From contig NZ_PDHO01000015.1 of NCBI RefSeq assembly GCF_002887815.1, positions 62,001 through 126,000 of the forward strand: a stretch of DNA of 64,000 nt. The letters are read 5' to 3'. The first letter of the stretch is position 1. Each line of letters starts with the position of its first letter. The position numbers and the translations under genes are program-made. Shown piece after piece: positions 53,711 to 62,464 of the stretch. This DNA is from Mycobacterium sp. ENV421. Lineage in GTDB: Bacteria > Actinomycetota > Actinomycetes > Mycobacteriales > Mycobacteriaceae. The notes under the pieces were generated by a model that was not told the DNA's origin, did not search any database, and saw only the letters and a program-made list of their open reading frames with translations.

Positions 53711-54684
53711 GTCACCCTCACCCGGGGATCGAGTATCGCGTAGATGACGTCGGACAGCAGCCCGGCCAGGAGCACGACGGCACCGGAGAACACCGTGATC
53801 GCCGCGACGATGTTGGTGTCCTGAGTCGCGATGCCCTGAACGACCCACTCACCCATGCCGTGCCAGCCGAAGATCTTCTCCACGAACACCGCTCCGGTGA
53901 CCAAACCCGCGACGCCATAGGCGAACAGCGTTGCCATCGGGATCAGTGCGGTCCGCAGCCCGTGTTTGAACAACGCTCGGCGCCGGGTGAGTCCCTTGGC
54001 TCGCGCGGTGCGGATGAAGTCCTGACCCAGAACGTCGAGCATCGCATTGCGTTGGTAGCGGCTGTAACCCGCGATCGCACCCAGCGCCAGCGTGACCGAG
54101 GGCAGGATCAAGTGCTGCATCCGGTCGACGAACTGGTTCCAGGGGCCCCCGACGGCGTCCGGGGACGTCTCGCCGATGTATTCGAAAATATGCACTCCGA
54201 GAATCGAATTCACCCGCAACGCTGCCAGGATCGCCAGGTTGGCGATGACGAACGTCGGCGTGCTGATCACCAACAGCGACAGCAGAGTGATCACCCGATC
54301 CGATAATCGGTATTGCCGAATCGCGCCCCAGGCGCCGACGACGACGCCGATCACGGTGCCCAGCACCGAACCGATCACCAGTAGTCGCAGGCTGACACCG
54401 ATGCGGCGGCCCAGCTCGTCGGAGACCGGCTGTCCGGTGACGGTCGTGCCGAAATCGCCGCGCACCGCGCCGGCCACCCAGTGGGCGTAGCGCAGCGGGA
54501 TCGGTTTGTCGAGATCGAGTTCGGCGGCTTTGGCATCGATCACCGCCTGTGGCGGACGTGGATTGCGTTGCATCAGACTGTTTAATGGCGCGAACGTCAA
54601 CGAGGTCAGCGTGAACGTGAGGAACGACGCCAAGGCCAGCAGCACCACATAGTTGAGCAGCCGACGCGCCAGAAAACGCGTCAT
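53707..54684 (-). CDS. oppB: Oligopeptide ABC transporter, permease OppB
   Basis: A 325-residue permease with six predicted helices. The cytoplasmic EAA-type loop is DFIRTARAKGLTRRRALFKHG (about 212-232). ATG at 54684 gives the same length as Rv1283c. First gene of the operon. The promoter must lie in the 119 bases before the divergent small lipoprotein gene at 54804. Confidence 0.92.
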   Translation of the reverse strand: MTRFLARRLLNYVVLLALASFLTFTLTSLTFAPLNSLMQRNPRPPQAVIDAKAAELDLDKPIPLRYAHWVAGAVRGDFGTTVTGQPVSDELGRRIGVSLRLLVIGSVLGTVIGVVVGAWGAIRQYRLSDRVITLLSLLVISTPTFVIANLAILAALRVNSILGVHIFEYIGETSPDAVGGPWNQFVDRMQHLILPSVTLALGAIAGYSRYQRNAMLDVLGQDFIRTARAKGLTRRRALFKHGLRTALIPMATLFAYGVAGLVTGAVFVEKIFGWHGMGEWVVQGIATQDTNIVAAITVFSGAVVLLAGLLSDVIYAILDPRVRVT

Positions 54685-54803
54685 GGGCCGCTGCCCGGCG
54701 CAGGGTGCATGCAGCACAGGGTAGGAGATCGCCGGTCGAAACGACGCCAAGACCCTGCGGGTGTGCACGGTTTAGCAACGCGGGGCACGGGAAGACTGCG
54801 TGC

Positions 54804-55016
54804 GTGCACGTGAAGCAGCTCACACATCGACTGGTCCCAGCCCTGCTTGTGGCGGTGGCGCTCCCGACTCTGGCGGCATGTCAGGACAAGGGCACCAGCG
54901 TCGACCCGACCACCACCAGTCCCAGCCCGACGACAGTGCAGACGTCGAAACCGATGCTGCCGAGTTCGTCGGTGGCGTCGGCCAGTCCGCAACCTCCGAC
55001 GCCAGGCGCCGGCTGA
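54804..55016 (+). CDS. Small Thr/Ser/Pro-rich lipoprotein
   Basis: A predicted 70-residue exported protein. GTG start at 54804 (or 54810), signal LVPALLVAVALPTLAAC with a good lipobox (LAAC, Cys near 23). What remains after cleavage is a low-complexity tail of Thr, Ser and Pro. It has no folded domain, so it may be a surface spacer or a decayed lipoprotein. In M. tuberculosis a carbonic anhydrase gene (Rv1284) lies in this interval; it is not here. Confidence 0.55.
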   Translation: MHVKQLTHRLVPALLVAVALPTLAACQDKGTSVDPTTTSPSPTTVQTSKPMLPSSSVASASPQPPTPGAG

Positions 55017-55134
55017 CGCGGTACGGCAGGCGGCTCGCAGGTTTGGGCTCACAGCTTCGGGTTAACCAACTGTCAGCGATTTGGCAGGAGATCCGGTCCC
55101 GAAGAACTGGTCCGAGTCGATTGGAAGTGTCGAG

Positions 55135-55380
55135 ATGACCAACATCAAAACCTTGTCCGCCGTGGTCGGTGGTAGTGCGCTTGTCGCGATGGGCGCATTG
55201 GGCATCGCGGTGACCGAGCCTGATAGCGGCACGATCGTGTCCGACCCCGGTACCTTCACCTCGCCCGTGACGTCGTCGATGACAACGGGGGAGACCACGA
55301 AGGAGACCGCCGTGGAGCCGACGAAGACACCAGAGGTCGCGGCGCCCCCGGTCACTGCGACAACTCCCGAAGCGCCGTAG
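55135..55380 (+). CDS. Small exported Thr/Pro-rich protein
   Basis: An 81-residue predicted secreted protein. The signal MTNIKTLSAVVGGSALVAMG is followed by a Thr/Pro/Glu-rich stretch (TGETTKETAVEPTKTP) with no cysteine and no domain. Similar short proteins are common in fast-growing mycobacteria, from memory, but have no assigned function. ATG 55135, 118 bases after the small lipoprotein gene. The 189 bases before cysD then follow. Confidence 0.6.
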   Translation: MTNIKTLSAVVGGSALVAMGALGIAVTEPDSGTIVSDPGTFTSPVTSSMTTGETTKETAVEPTKTPEVAAPPVTATTPEAP

Positions 55381-55489
55381 GCGCACGCCCGGCCGGGTGT
55401 GCATCGGATCCCGGACCCGGGCGATCTGGAAGCGAACGACGTCTGAGGGCTCGCCGTATTTGCTGTGCAAGTCTGCTTGCGCGCAATCC

Positions 55490-55518
55490 TTGACTGAATC
55501 CGTCGTGACAGTTAGATT
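55490..55518 (+). promoter_or_regulatory. Candidate cysD promoter
   Basis: TTGACT (55490-55495), a 17-base spacer, then TAGATT (55513-55518). A transcript starting near 55525 would have a leader of about 45 bases before the cysD ATG, with GAGGA as ribosome-binding site. The leader is AT-rich but shows no riboswitch fold that I recognise. Confidence 0.5.
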
Positions 55519-55569
55519 CCGGGTTAGCTTTGTAATTATGGTCAAATCTACCAACTTTACGAGGAAATC

Positions 55570-56499
55570 ATGGCGAGTCCGGTGGTCGAACGCCCCAAGC
55601 CGGGGCAGTACGAGCTGAGCCACCTTCGGTCCCTCGAGGCCGAGGCAATTCACATCATTCGCGAGGTCGCGGCCGAGTTCGAACGGCCGGTTCTGCTGTT
55701 CTCCGGCGGTAAGGACTCGATCGTGATGTTGCACCTGGCGATCAAGGCGTTCACGCCCGGCCGGCTGCCGTTCCCGGTGATGCATGTCGACACCGGCCAC
55801 AACTTCGAGGAAGTGATCGCCACCCGCGACGAGTTGGTCGAGCGGTACGGCCTGCGCCTGGTGGTGGCCAGTGTCGAAGAGGACATCGCCGCAGGCCGAG
55901 TGATCGACAACGGGCCGTCGCGCAATCCGCTGCAGACGGTCACGCTGCTGCGGGGCATCCGGGAGAACAAGTTCGACGCCGCCTTCGGTGGTGCCCGCCG
56001 TGACGAGGAGAAGGCCCGGGCCAAGGAGCGGGTGTTCAGCTTCCGCGACGAGTTCGGCCAGTGGGATCCCAAGGCGCAGCGTCCCGAGCTGTGGAACCTC
56101 TACAACGGGCGCCACCGCAAAGGTGAGCACATCCGCGTCTTCCCGTTGTCCAACTGGACCGAATACGACATCTGGGCCTACATCGGTGCCGAAGAGATCA
56201 CGCTGCCAGGCATCTACTACGCCCACCCCCGGCAGGTCTTTCAGCGCGACGGGATGCTGCTGGCCGTCCACGAGTTCCTGCAGCCCACCCCCGACGAACC
56301 GGTCTTCGAGACCTCGGTGCGCTTCCGCACGGTCGGCGACGTGACCTGCACCGGCTGTGTGGAGTCCACCGCCTCCACCGTCGAGGAAGTGATCGCCGAG
56401 ACCGCGGTGTCACGTTTGACCGAACGTGGCGCCACTCGCGCCGACGACCGTATTTCCGAAGCCGGCATGGAAGACCGCAAGCGCGAGGGGTATTTCTGA
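55570..56499 (+). CDS. cysD: Sulfate adenylyltransferase subunit 2
   Basis: A 309-residue PP-loop ATP sulfurylase subunit. The SGGKDS loop is at 45-50, followed by HVDTGHNFEEV, DNGPSRNPLQT and the Arg-rich FGGARRDEEKARAKER, all conserved in CysD. It makes adenosine phosphosulfate (APS) from ATP and sulfate, with energy from GTP hydrolysed by CysN. The stop shares a base with the cysNC start (TGATG). First gene of the sulfate activation operon. Equivalent to Rv1285. Confidence 0.96.
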   Translation: MASPVVERPKPGQYELSHLRSLEAEAIHIIREVAAEFERPVLLFSGGKDSIVMLHLAIKAFTPGRLPFPVMHVDTGHNFEEVIATRDELVERYGLRLVVASVEEDIAAGRVIDNGPSRNPLQTVTLLRGIRENKFDAAFGGARRDEEKARAKERVFSFRDEFGQWDPKAQRPELWNLYNGRHRKGEHIRVFPLSNWTEYDIWAYIGAEEITLPGIYYAHPRQVFQRDGMLLAVHEFLQPTPDEPVFETSVRFRTVGDVTCTGCVESTASTVEEVIAETAVSRLTERGATRADDRISEAGMEDRKREGYF

Positions 56500-58349
56500 T
56501 GAGCACTCTGTTAAGGATTGCCACCGCCGGCTCCGTCGATGACGGCAAGTCGACCCTGATCGGCCGCTTGCTCTACGACTCCAAAGCCGTGATGGAAGAC
56601 CAGCTCGCCGCCGTCGAGCGGACGTCGCGGGAACGTGGCAACGACTACACCGATCTCGCACTGGTGACTGATGGCCTGCGGTCCGAGCGTGAGCAAGGCA
56701 TCACCATCGACGTCGCCTACCGCTACTTCGCCACGGCCAAGCGGAAATTCATCATCGCCGACACTCCTGGCCACATTCAGTACACCCGCAACATGGTCAC
56801 CGGAACCTCGACCGCGCAACTGGTGATCGTGCTCGTCGACGCCCGGCCCGGTCTGCTCGAGCAGTCTCGCAGGCACGCATTCCTGGCCTCTTTGCTGGGC
56901 GTTCAGCATGTCGTGCTGGCGGTCAACAAGATGGACCTCATCGACTGGGACCGTGAGCGTTTCGAATGGATCCGCGAGGAGTTCCACGCCTTCGCCGCCC
57001 GCCTCGACATCCACGACGTCACGACCATCCCGATGTCGGCGCTCAAGGGTGACAACGTGGTGACGAAGTCGGACAAAGCGCCCTGGTATGACGGGCCGCC
57101 GCTGCTGAGTCATCTCGAAGAGGTCTACATCGCCGGCGACCGCAACCTGGTCGACGTGCGGTTCCCGGTGCAGTACGTGATCCGGCCACAGACCGTCGAG
57201 CATGCGGACCATCGCAGCTACGCGGGCACCATCGCCGGCGGCGTGATGCGCCCTGGCGACGAGGTCGTCGTACTACCCAGCGGAAAAAGCAGTCGTATCA
57301 CCGCAATCGACGGACCGACCGGACCTGTCGAGGAGGCGTTCCCGCCGATGGCGGTGTCGATCAGCCTCGCCGACGACATCGACATCTCCCGCGGAGACCT
57401 GCTGGCCCGCCCGCAGAACCAGCCGGTGGCCACCCGGGAATTCGACGCCACGGTCTGCTGGATGGCCGACGAGTCGTCCCTGGAGCCCGGACGTGACTAC
57501 ATCATCAAGCACACCACCCGCACCACGCGGGCTCGTGTCGGTGCGCTGGACTATCGCCTGGATGTCAACACCCTGCACCGGGACAAGAGCGCAACGGCGT
57601 TGAAGCTCAACGAACTCGGCCGAGTCACCCTGCGCACCCAGGTGCCGCTATTACTCGACGAATACTCCCGCAACGCCGCGACGGGATCGTTCATCCTGAT
57701 CGACCCCGACACCAACGTGACGGTGGCTGCGGGCATGGTCCGCGACACCGCGCCGACGGCGGCTCGCAGCGCGTCGCCGAACACCGTGCGCCACCAGTCA
57801 CTGGTGGACTCCGCTGACCGGCTGACGAAGGGGCGCACCCTGTGGTTCACCGGGCTTTCCGGCTCGGGGAAGTCCTCAGTGGCGGTGCTGGTGGAGCAGA
57901 AGCTGCTCGAACATGGTTGCCCCGCTTACATTCTCGACGGTGACAACCTGCGCCACGGGCTCAACGCGGATCTCGGCTTCTCGATGGCGGATCGCGCCGA
58001 GAACCTGCGCCGGTTGGCGCATATCGCCACGCTGATGGCCGATGCCGGCCTGACGGTCCTGGTTCCGGCGATCAGCCCGCTCGAGGAACACCGAGAGCTG
58101 GCCCGCAAGGTGCACACCGACCAGGGGGTGGAGTTCTACGAGATCTTCGTCGACACTCCGCTCGAAGACTGTGAGCGACGGGATCCCAAGGGGCTCTACG
58201 CCAAAGCAAGGGCGGGGGAAATCACTCACTTCACCGGGATCGACAGCCCCTATCAGCGGCCGAAGAACCCCGATCTGCGGCTGACACCCGACCATGAATG
58301 CGACGAGCTGGCCCAGCAGGTCGTCGATCTGTTGGAGGGCCAGGCGTGA
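56499..58349 (+). CDS. cysNC: Bifunctional sulfate adenylyltransferase GTPase / APS kinase
   Basis: A 616-residue fusion. Residues 1-430 are the CysN GTPase: Walker A GSVDDGKST (11-19), DTPGH near 84 and NKMD near 144. Residues 440-616 are APS kinase (CysC): Walker A GLSGSGKSS near 452, DGDNLRHGLN near 480 and FVDTPLEDCERRDPKGLY near 550. The protein drives APS synthesis and phosphorylates it to PAPS, the sulfate donor for sulfolipids and reductive assimilation. The fused form is standard in mycobacteria (Rv1286). Confidence 0.96.
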   Translation: MSTLLRIATAGSVDDGKSTLIGRLLYDSKAVMEDQLAAVERTSRERGNDYTDLALVTDGLRSEREQGITIDVAYRYFATAKRKFIIADTPGHIQYTRNMVTGTSTAQLVIVLVDARPGLLEQSRRHAFLASLLGVQHVVLAVNKMDLIDWDRERFEWIREEFHAFAARLDIHDVTTIPMSALKGDNVVTKSDKAPWYDGPPLLSHLEEVYIAGDRNLVDVRFPVQYVIRPQTVEHADHRSYAGTIAGGVMRPGDEVVVLPSGKSSRITAIDGPTGPVEEAFPPMAVSISLADDIDISRGDLLARPQNQPVATREFDATVCWMADESSLEPGRDYIIKHTTRTTRARVGALDYRLDVNTLHRDKSATALKLNELGRVTLRTQVPLLLDEYSRNAATGSFILIDPDTNVTVAAGMVRDTAPTAARSASPNTVRHQSLVDSADRLTKGRTLWFTGLSGSGKSSVAVLVEQKLLEHGCPAYILDGDNLRHGLNADLGFSMADRAENLRRLAHIATLMADAGLTVLVPAISPLEEHRELARKVHTDQGVEFYEIFVDTPLEDCERRDPKGLYAKARAGEITHFTGIDSPYQRPKNPDLRLTPDHECDELAQQVVDLLEGQA

Positions 58350-59074
58350 ACGATCATGACCTGGCGGCCGAGCTGGCCACGCAGGCGGGCAAGCTTCTGC
58401 TCGACGTGCGTGTCGAGCTGTCCGATGCCTCCGGCGCGGAGCGAAAGGCCGCGGGCGACAAGCGTTCTCATGATTATCTGATGGAGGCGCTGGCCGCGGC
58501 GCGGCCCGAGGATGCGGTGCTGTCGGAGGAGGGTGCCGACGATCCGATTCGGCTGCGCAGCCGACGGGTGTGGATCGTCGATCCGCTCGACGGCACCCGC
58601 GAGTTCTCCGAGCTCGACCGCGACGACTGGGCCGTGCACGTGGCGCTGTGGGAGGACGGGGAGCTGATCGCCGGCGCGGTCGCACTTCCCGCCCAGGGCG
58701 TCACGCTGGCAACCCCCGCGGTGTCGCCGCCCCCGGCGGCGCCGAGTGCGCCGCGCATCGTGGTGTCGCGAACCCGCCCCCCGGCGGTGGCGCTGCAGGT
58801 TCGCGACGCGTTGGGCGGCGTTCTGGTCGAAATGGGTTCTGCCGGAGCCAAGGTCGCGGCCGTCATCCAGGGTCGTGCCGATGTGTATGTACACGCGGGT
58901 GGTCAATACGAATGGGATTCGGCCGCGCCGGTGGCTGTCGCCCGCGCCGCCGGGTTGCACACCTCACGCATCGACGGCTCACCGCTTCAGTACAACCGGC
59001 CCGACCCCTTGCTGCCCGATGTCGTGGTGTGCCGGCCGGAGTTGGCCGAGGTGGTGCTGGCCGCTACGCAGTAA
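58346..59074 (+). CDS. cysQ: 3'(2'),5'-bisphosphate nucleotidase (CysQ-like)
   Basis: A 242-residue inositol-monophosphatase-fold enzyme. Metal sites: Glu-Glu in LSEEGADD near 58, DPLDGT (78-83, the DPIDGT motif) and WDSAAP near 192. It breaks down PAP or PAPS to AMP or APS, preventing build-up of toxic PAP after sulfotransfer. GTG start inside the cysNC stop (GTGA). The placement in the operon supports the CysQ role; in M. tuberculosis the characterised CysQ (Rv2131c) is elsewhere, so this may be an extra paralogue. Confidence 0.85.
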   Translation: MNDHDLAAELATQAGKLLLDVRVELSDASGAERKAAGDKRSHDYLMEALAAARPEDAVLSEEGADDPIRLRSRRVWIVDPLDGTREFSELDRDDWAVHVALWEDGELIAGAVALPAQGVTLATPAVSPPPAAPSAPRIVVSRTRPPAVALQVRDALGGVLVEMGSAGAKVAAVIQGRADVYVHAGGQYEWDSAAPVAVARAAGLHTSRIDGSPLQYNRPDPLLPDVVVCRPELAEVVLAATQ

Positions 59075-59083
59075 CGTTGCGCC

Positions 59084-59683
59084 ATGACTGAACTCAACAC
59101 CCTGCGGGCGCTCGCGGGCCTTCCGCTCGATCCGCCGAGTCTGGCCACGTCGACGTTGATCCTGATCGACTGCCAGAACACCTACACGCAGGGTGTGATG
59201 GAACTCGAGGGTGTTCAGGCCGCACTGGACGAGGCGGCCGCGCTGTTGGAGCGCGCGCGGACTGCGGGCATTCCGGTCATTCACATCCAGCACGACGACG
59301 GCCCGGGCTCGCTGTACGACATCAGCGGGGAGAGCGGTGCGATCGTGGCCCAGGTCGCCCCTCGCGACGGAGAACCGGTGGTGGTCAAGAACTACCCCAA
59401 CTCGTTCGTACACACCGATCTCGACGATCGGCTCAAATCGGTGGGCGCCGAGAACCTGATCATCGGCGGATTCATGACACATATGTGTGTGAATTCGACC
59501 GCGCGAGGCGCCTTCAACCTCGGCTACGCGCCCACGGTGGTCGCGGCGGCGAGCGCCACGAGGTCGTTGCCAGGTGTGGACGGTGCGGCCATCCCTGCGG
59601 CATCGCTGCACGCCGCGAGTCTTGCCGCTCTCAAGGATTTGTTCGCTGTCGTCGTCGCCGATTCGGCCGCCATCTCGGACTGA
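59084..59683 (+). CDS. Isochorismatase-like cysteine hydrolase
   Basis: A 199-residue protein with the catalytic Asp29 (LIDCQN), Lys102 (VVVKNYPNSF) and Cys135 (THMCVNST) of the isochorismatase/nicotinamidase fold. Members hydrolyse amides or enol ethers. Nine bases after cysQ, so in the same transcript, although a link to sulfur metabolism is not evident. Nicotinamidase-type metal ligands are not obvious. The substrate is unknown. Confidence 0.88.
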   Translation: MTELNTLRALAGLPLDPPSLATSTLILIDCQNTYTQGVMELEGVQAALDEAAALLERARTAGIPVIHIQHDDGPGSLYDISGESGAIVAQVAPRDGEPVVVKNYPNSFVHTDLDDRLKSVGAENLIIGGFMTHMCVNSTARGAFNLGYAPTVVAAASATRSLPGVDGAAIPAASLHAASLAALKDLFAVVVADSAAISD

Positions 59684-60004
59684 GACCCCACCCTTAGCCC
59701 TTTCCTGAGAGATTTGGGCCATCAACCTGAGAATGCGGCCGCCGGAAGTCGCTCTGGAGTCAACTCGAAGCCCCCTATTTTTAGGTGTGGACGACCTTAG
59801 GGAACATTTGCTGAGTGGCTCAACTTGGGCGTTCCAACCAGTTCAATCGTAGTTTGGTGATTCGCTGACCGCGACCGTATGTCAAAGTTGACGTCTCCGT
59901 CAGTAAGAATATTCTGACAAAATCGTCAATTTCTATTTTCCCTCAGGTTTTTCTCAGGTACCTTCAGCTTTGTCAGTGTTGACCCCAGCCCGGGAGGGAT
60001 TGAA
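59684..60004 (+). promoter_or_regulatory. AT-rich promoter region with phased TCAG/CTGAG motifs
   Basis: This 321-base gap falls to 21 of 60 G+C at 59881-59940. A promoter TTGACG (59888-59893) with a 16-base spacer and TATTCT (59910-59915) is followed by CTCAGGT at 59942 and 59953 (11-base period), then TTCAGCT at 59963 and GTCAG at 59972. Further up, CCTGAGA occurs at 59704 and 59726, 22 bases apart on the other strand. Direct repeats at one helical turn are typical of OmpR/PhoB-family response regulators; MprA and PhoP are mycobacterial examples. The regulator is inferred. Confidence 0.5.
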
Positions 60005-61102
60005 ATGCAAATCTCCATACGCTCTCAGCTCATTGCGGGAACCGCTGCCGTCGTCGGCGCCAGCGCGATTGCAATGACGCCAGTAACGCAGGCGAATCTC
60101 GCATTGCCTGACCTCCGCATCCCCTCTGCGAACCAGGTTGCGCTTGCCGGCTTCGACAACCCACTTTCCGAGCTGCTCCTCAGCCTCGGCCTGGCAAACA
60201 CCTTCACGTTCAGCACGGCCGGCCCGGTGCCCCAGCCGGCGCCGTGGAGCTTCTTGTCGGCTGCGGGCGTGTTGCCGCAGATCATCAACGACGCTCTGCC
60301 GATCGTCCGGCAGTTGGGGCTCAATGGGTCTGACTACCTTTTCCAAACGGGTAAAGGTTTTGGCACCAGCGCCTTACTGCTCAGCGAGGGCTTCTGGAAT
60401 GCCGCCGGGGAGGCGCTGTCGCTGAACATCCCGGGCGCGATCAACACAGTGGTTACGGCCATCACGGCTGCCGGGGAGGAAGCTCTCGCCACCGGGCAGT
60501 ACGTCTTGACAGGGGTGGTGACCCGAGCCGCAGCCGTAGCCACGGCTCTGGCCGCCTTGACGCCGGATATTGCCACCGCGGTGGTCAACCAAGGCCTGGT
60601 CGTGGTGGGTAGCTTCGTCAAGGTCTTCCAGGACGCTGTCGCCGCGTTGAGCTCGCCGAATCCCCTCGAGAACACCTGGAACGCGGTTGTCGACGGTCTG
60701 TTCGGCCCGACAGGGGTTCCGGGTGCGCTCACCGCGATCACGATCGGCCCGGGCGTGGTTGCGCCGGCGCCTATCTCGGGTTATGTCCCGAGTGTGCGGA
60801 CGGTGATCTCGACCGTGGTGAAGGACGTGCAGACTGCTCTGGGCACCACCAACCCGGCTCCGCCTCCCGCGGCCGCGAAGACCGCCTCCCCGTCGTCGTC
60901 CGCGCTGCGTGTCGCCGCCGTTGAGGAGTCGTCGCCCGCTGCTGACAGCGCGAACTCGGGCGGGGGCGGCGGTTCGTCCGCGTCCGACCACTCCAACAAC
61001 AGCAACGCGAAGAGTGGAAGTGCGGGCAAGTCCGGCGCCAAGAAGGGCGTCGCCGGCTCGAAGCGGCCCGCCAAGTCCTCGGCCAGCAAGTCCGCGGGGT
61101 AA
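60005..61102 (+). CDS. Secreted Ala/Gly-rich protein with basic tail
   Basis: A 365-residue exported protein. Signal sequence MQISIRSQLIAGTAAVVGAS with probable cleavage after TQA near 30. The central part (30-275) is helical and rich in Ala, Val, Thr and Leu, with DNPLSELLLSLGL and SPNPLENTWNAVVDGLFG. The final 80 residues are Ser/Gly/Asn then Lys/Ser/Ala (KKGVAGSKRPAKSSASKSAG). There are no cysteines. This layout occurs in many mycobacterial exported proteins near PE/PPE size but without PE or PPE motifs. ATG has GGGAGG upstream. The tail may bind anionic surface polymers. Confidence 0.82.
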   Translation: MQISIRSQLIAGTAAVVGASAIAMTPVTQANLALPDLRIPSANQVALAGFDNPLSELLLSLGLANTFTFSTAGPVPQPAPWSFLSAAGVLPQIINDALPIVRQLGLNGSDYLFQTGKGFGTSALLLSEGFWNAAGEALSLNIPGAINTVVTAITAAGEEALATGQYVLTGVVTRAAAVATALAALTPDIATAVVNQGLVVVGSFVKVFQDAVAALSSPNPLENTWNAVVDGLFGPTGVPGALTAITIGPGVVAPAPISGYVPSVRTVISTVVKDVQTALGTTNPAPPPAAAKTASPSSSALRVAAVEESSPAADSANSGGGGGSSASDHSNNSNAKSGSAGKSGAKKGVAGSKRPAKSSASKSAG

Positions 61103-61121
61103 TCCGCGGCATCGACGGGGT

Positions 61122-61156
61122 GCCCTTCCTTTTCGAAGTCGTCGAAAAGGAGGGGC
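61122..61156 (+). terminator. Strong hairpin terminator
   Basis: Arms GCCCTTCCTTTTCGA (61122-61136) and TCGAAAAGGAGGGGC (61142-61156) pair at 14 of 15 positions with a 5-base loop. It lies 20 bases after the secreted-protein stop and is followed by GCTCTGTTTTC, a short T-rich run. A classical intrinsic terminator of this quality is unusual for mycobacteria. Confidence 0.75.
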
Positions 61157-61217
61157 GCTCTGTTTTCTCCTTCGTCAAATTAAGTGAATTACTCGAATAG
61201 CAATTGGGTCTTTCTCT

Positions 61218-61245
61218 CTAAGTTTCCTCTCAGGTATTCTTAAGG
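61218..61245 (+). promoter_or_regulatory. CTCAGGT-type direct repeat upstream of the second secreted gene
   Basis: CTCAGGT (61229-61235) is preceded 11 bases earlier by CTAAGTT (61218-61224), a 5 of 7 match, and followed by CTTAAGG (61239). The CTCAGGT copy is 54 bases before the GTG at 61283; its counterpart at 59953 is 52 bases before the ATG at 60005. The matching place and phase suggest one regulator for both secreted proteins. Confidence 0.45.
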
Positions 61246-61282
61246 CCGCAATTGGCCTGAGTGCCGGGGAGGTGAGCACGCG

Positions 61283-62428
61283 GTGCGGCGCGGCATTGGT
61301 GCGATTTTCACGACTGGAGTAGCCCTCGTGGGCGCGACGGTCGTCGTCGCCAACCCGGTATCGGCACCCCAGTCGGAAGTTCGGGTTCCTCCGGTGAAGC
61401 TGTCGGCCGACACCACGGCATCGACCACGGCTCTCGACCGGGCTCTGCTCGAGACCCTGACGCGAGACACCGGCGCCACGAGCCCGGCGGACCCGCTGAA
61501 GAAAGTAGTCGCCGGCGTCGTCACCAATGTCACGATGCTCAGCGGCCGGGCGGTGGACGAAGCATTCTGGAGCGACGTTCCCGGAACGCCGACGCCGATG
61601 CGCGTCCCGTCCCCGGTGCCGCCGAAGGCGGTCGCCGATCTGATCAGTGGAAAGACGGCCGCCGTTCCGTCAGCCAACGCGTCCGCCGCGATCAGCGAGG
61701 ATCGCCTGCAGCGTGCCGTGACGTCGGTCGCCGACTACGTCGGCTATGTGAGCGTGCAGGTCGTCGAGGCGACCGTCGCGGCCGCCCGGATCGCGGTGGC
61801 CAAACCGCGGCTGATCGCGGACACGCTGGCTGCGCTCACCGACGGTGACGTCGACGCCGCCATCACCACCGCTCTTCGGGTGGTCGCGGTGCCCATCGGG
61901 CCGCCGTCGAAAATCGTGAAGGCGATCCGCAGTGAGGTCCGCCAGCGCCTGACCGAGCTGACGGACATCTTGCGCCCGCCCCCGCCGTCCCGGCCGAAAG
62001 CGACCTCGGCGGTCACCCTGTCGGCAGTGGCCGACGGCGTGGCATCGCTGCGCCGCACGCTGGGTCATCGCCGCAGCCTGACCGTCACGGCCAGACCGGG
62101 GGCATCCTCGAAGCCGGCTACGTCCACCACGACTGAAACGTCGACCAAGCCCGAGACATCGGCCGACCCGACCGACACCGGCACTGTCACCACTCCCGAC
62201 ACCAAACCGACTGCCGCCAACGGTGCGACGGATTTGAGCGACGGCAACAAGGCGGTGCCGCGCACCAAGGCTCCGCAATCCCCAGGCCAGCAGCGCGTCG
62301 AGACCTCGGTCACCAAGGTCCGCACCTCGCTCGACCGATTCGCCGACACCCTCCGCAAGGCGCTCACGCCGCACCGAGCGCCGCAGCGCATCGGGGGCAC
62401 ACCAGCACCGGCATCAGACGCCTCGTAA
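61283..62428 (+). CDS. Secreted Ala/Thr-rich protein
   Basis: A 381-residue exported protein. Signal MRRGIGAIFTTGVALVGATV with cleavage near ANPVSA. Residues 50-240 are helical, rich in Ala, Val and Thr (SVADYVGYVSVQVVEATVAA). The last 120 residues form a Thr/Pro/Lys-rich linker (TSTKPETSADPTDTGTVTTP) and end in a basic helix (RTSLDRFADTLRKAL). No cysteines. It resembles its neighbour at 60005 in layout but not in sequence. GTG start with GGGGAGG upstream. Function unknown. Confidence 0.8.
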   Translation: MRRGIGAIFTTGVALVGATVVVANPVSAPQSEVRVPPVKLSADTTASTTALDRALLETLTRDTGATSPADPLKKVVAGVVTNVTMLSGRAVDEAFWSDVPGTPTPMRVPSPVPPKAVADLISGKTAAVPSANASAAISEDRLQRAVTSVADYVGYVSVQVVEATVAAARIAVAKPRLIADTLAALTDGDVDAAITTALRVVAVPIGPPSKIVKAIRSEVRQRLTELTDILRPPPPSRPKATSAVTLSAVADGVASLRRTLGHRRSLTVTARPGASSKPATSTTTETSTKPETSADPTDTGTVTTPDTKPTAANGATDLSDGNKAVPRTKAPQSPGQQRVETSVTKVRTSLDRFADTLRKALTPHRAPQRIGGTPAPASDAS

Positions 62429-62464
62429 GCCTGCTGTCGACCTGGCAGTGGCACAATTCGCGGA

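Noticed and set aside
55381..55569. Riboswitch before cysD
   Set aside because: I looked for S-box or cobalamin-type conserved cores and saw none. The leader predicted from the TTGACT/TAGATT promoter is only about 45 bases.
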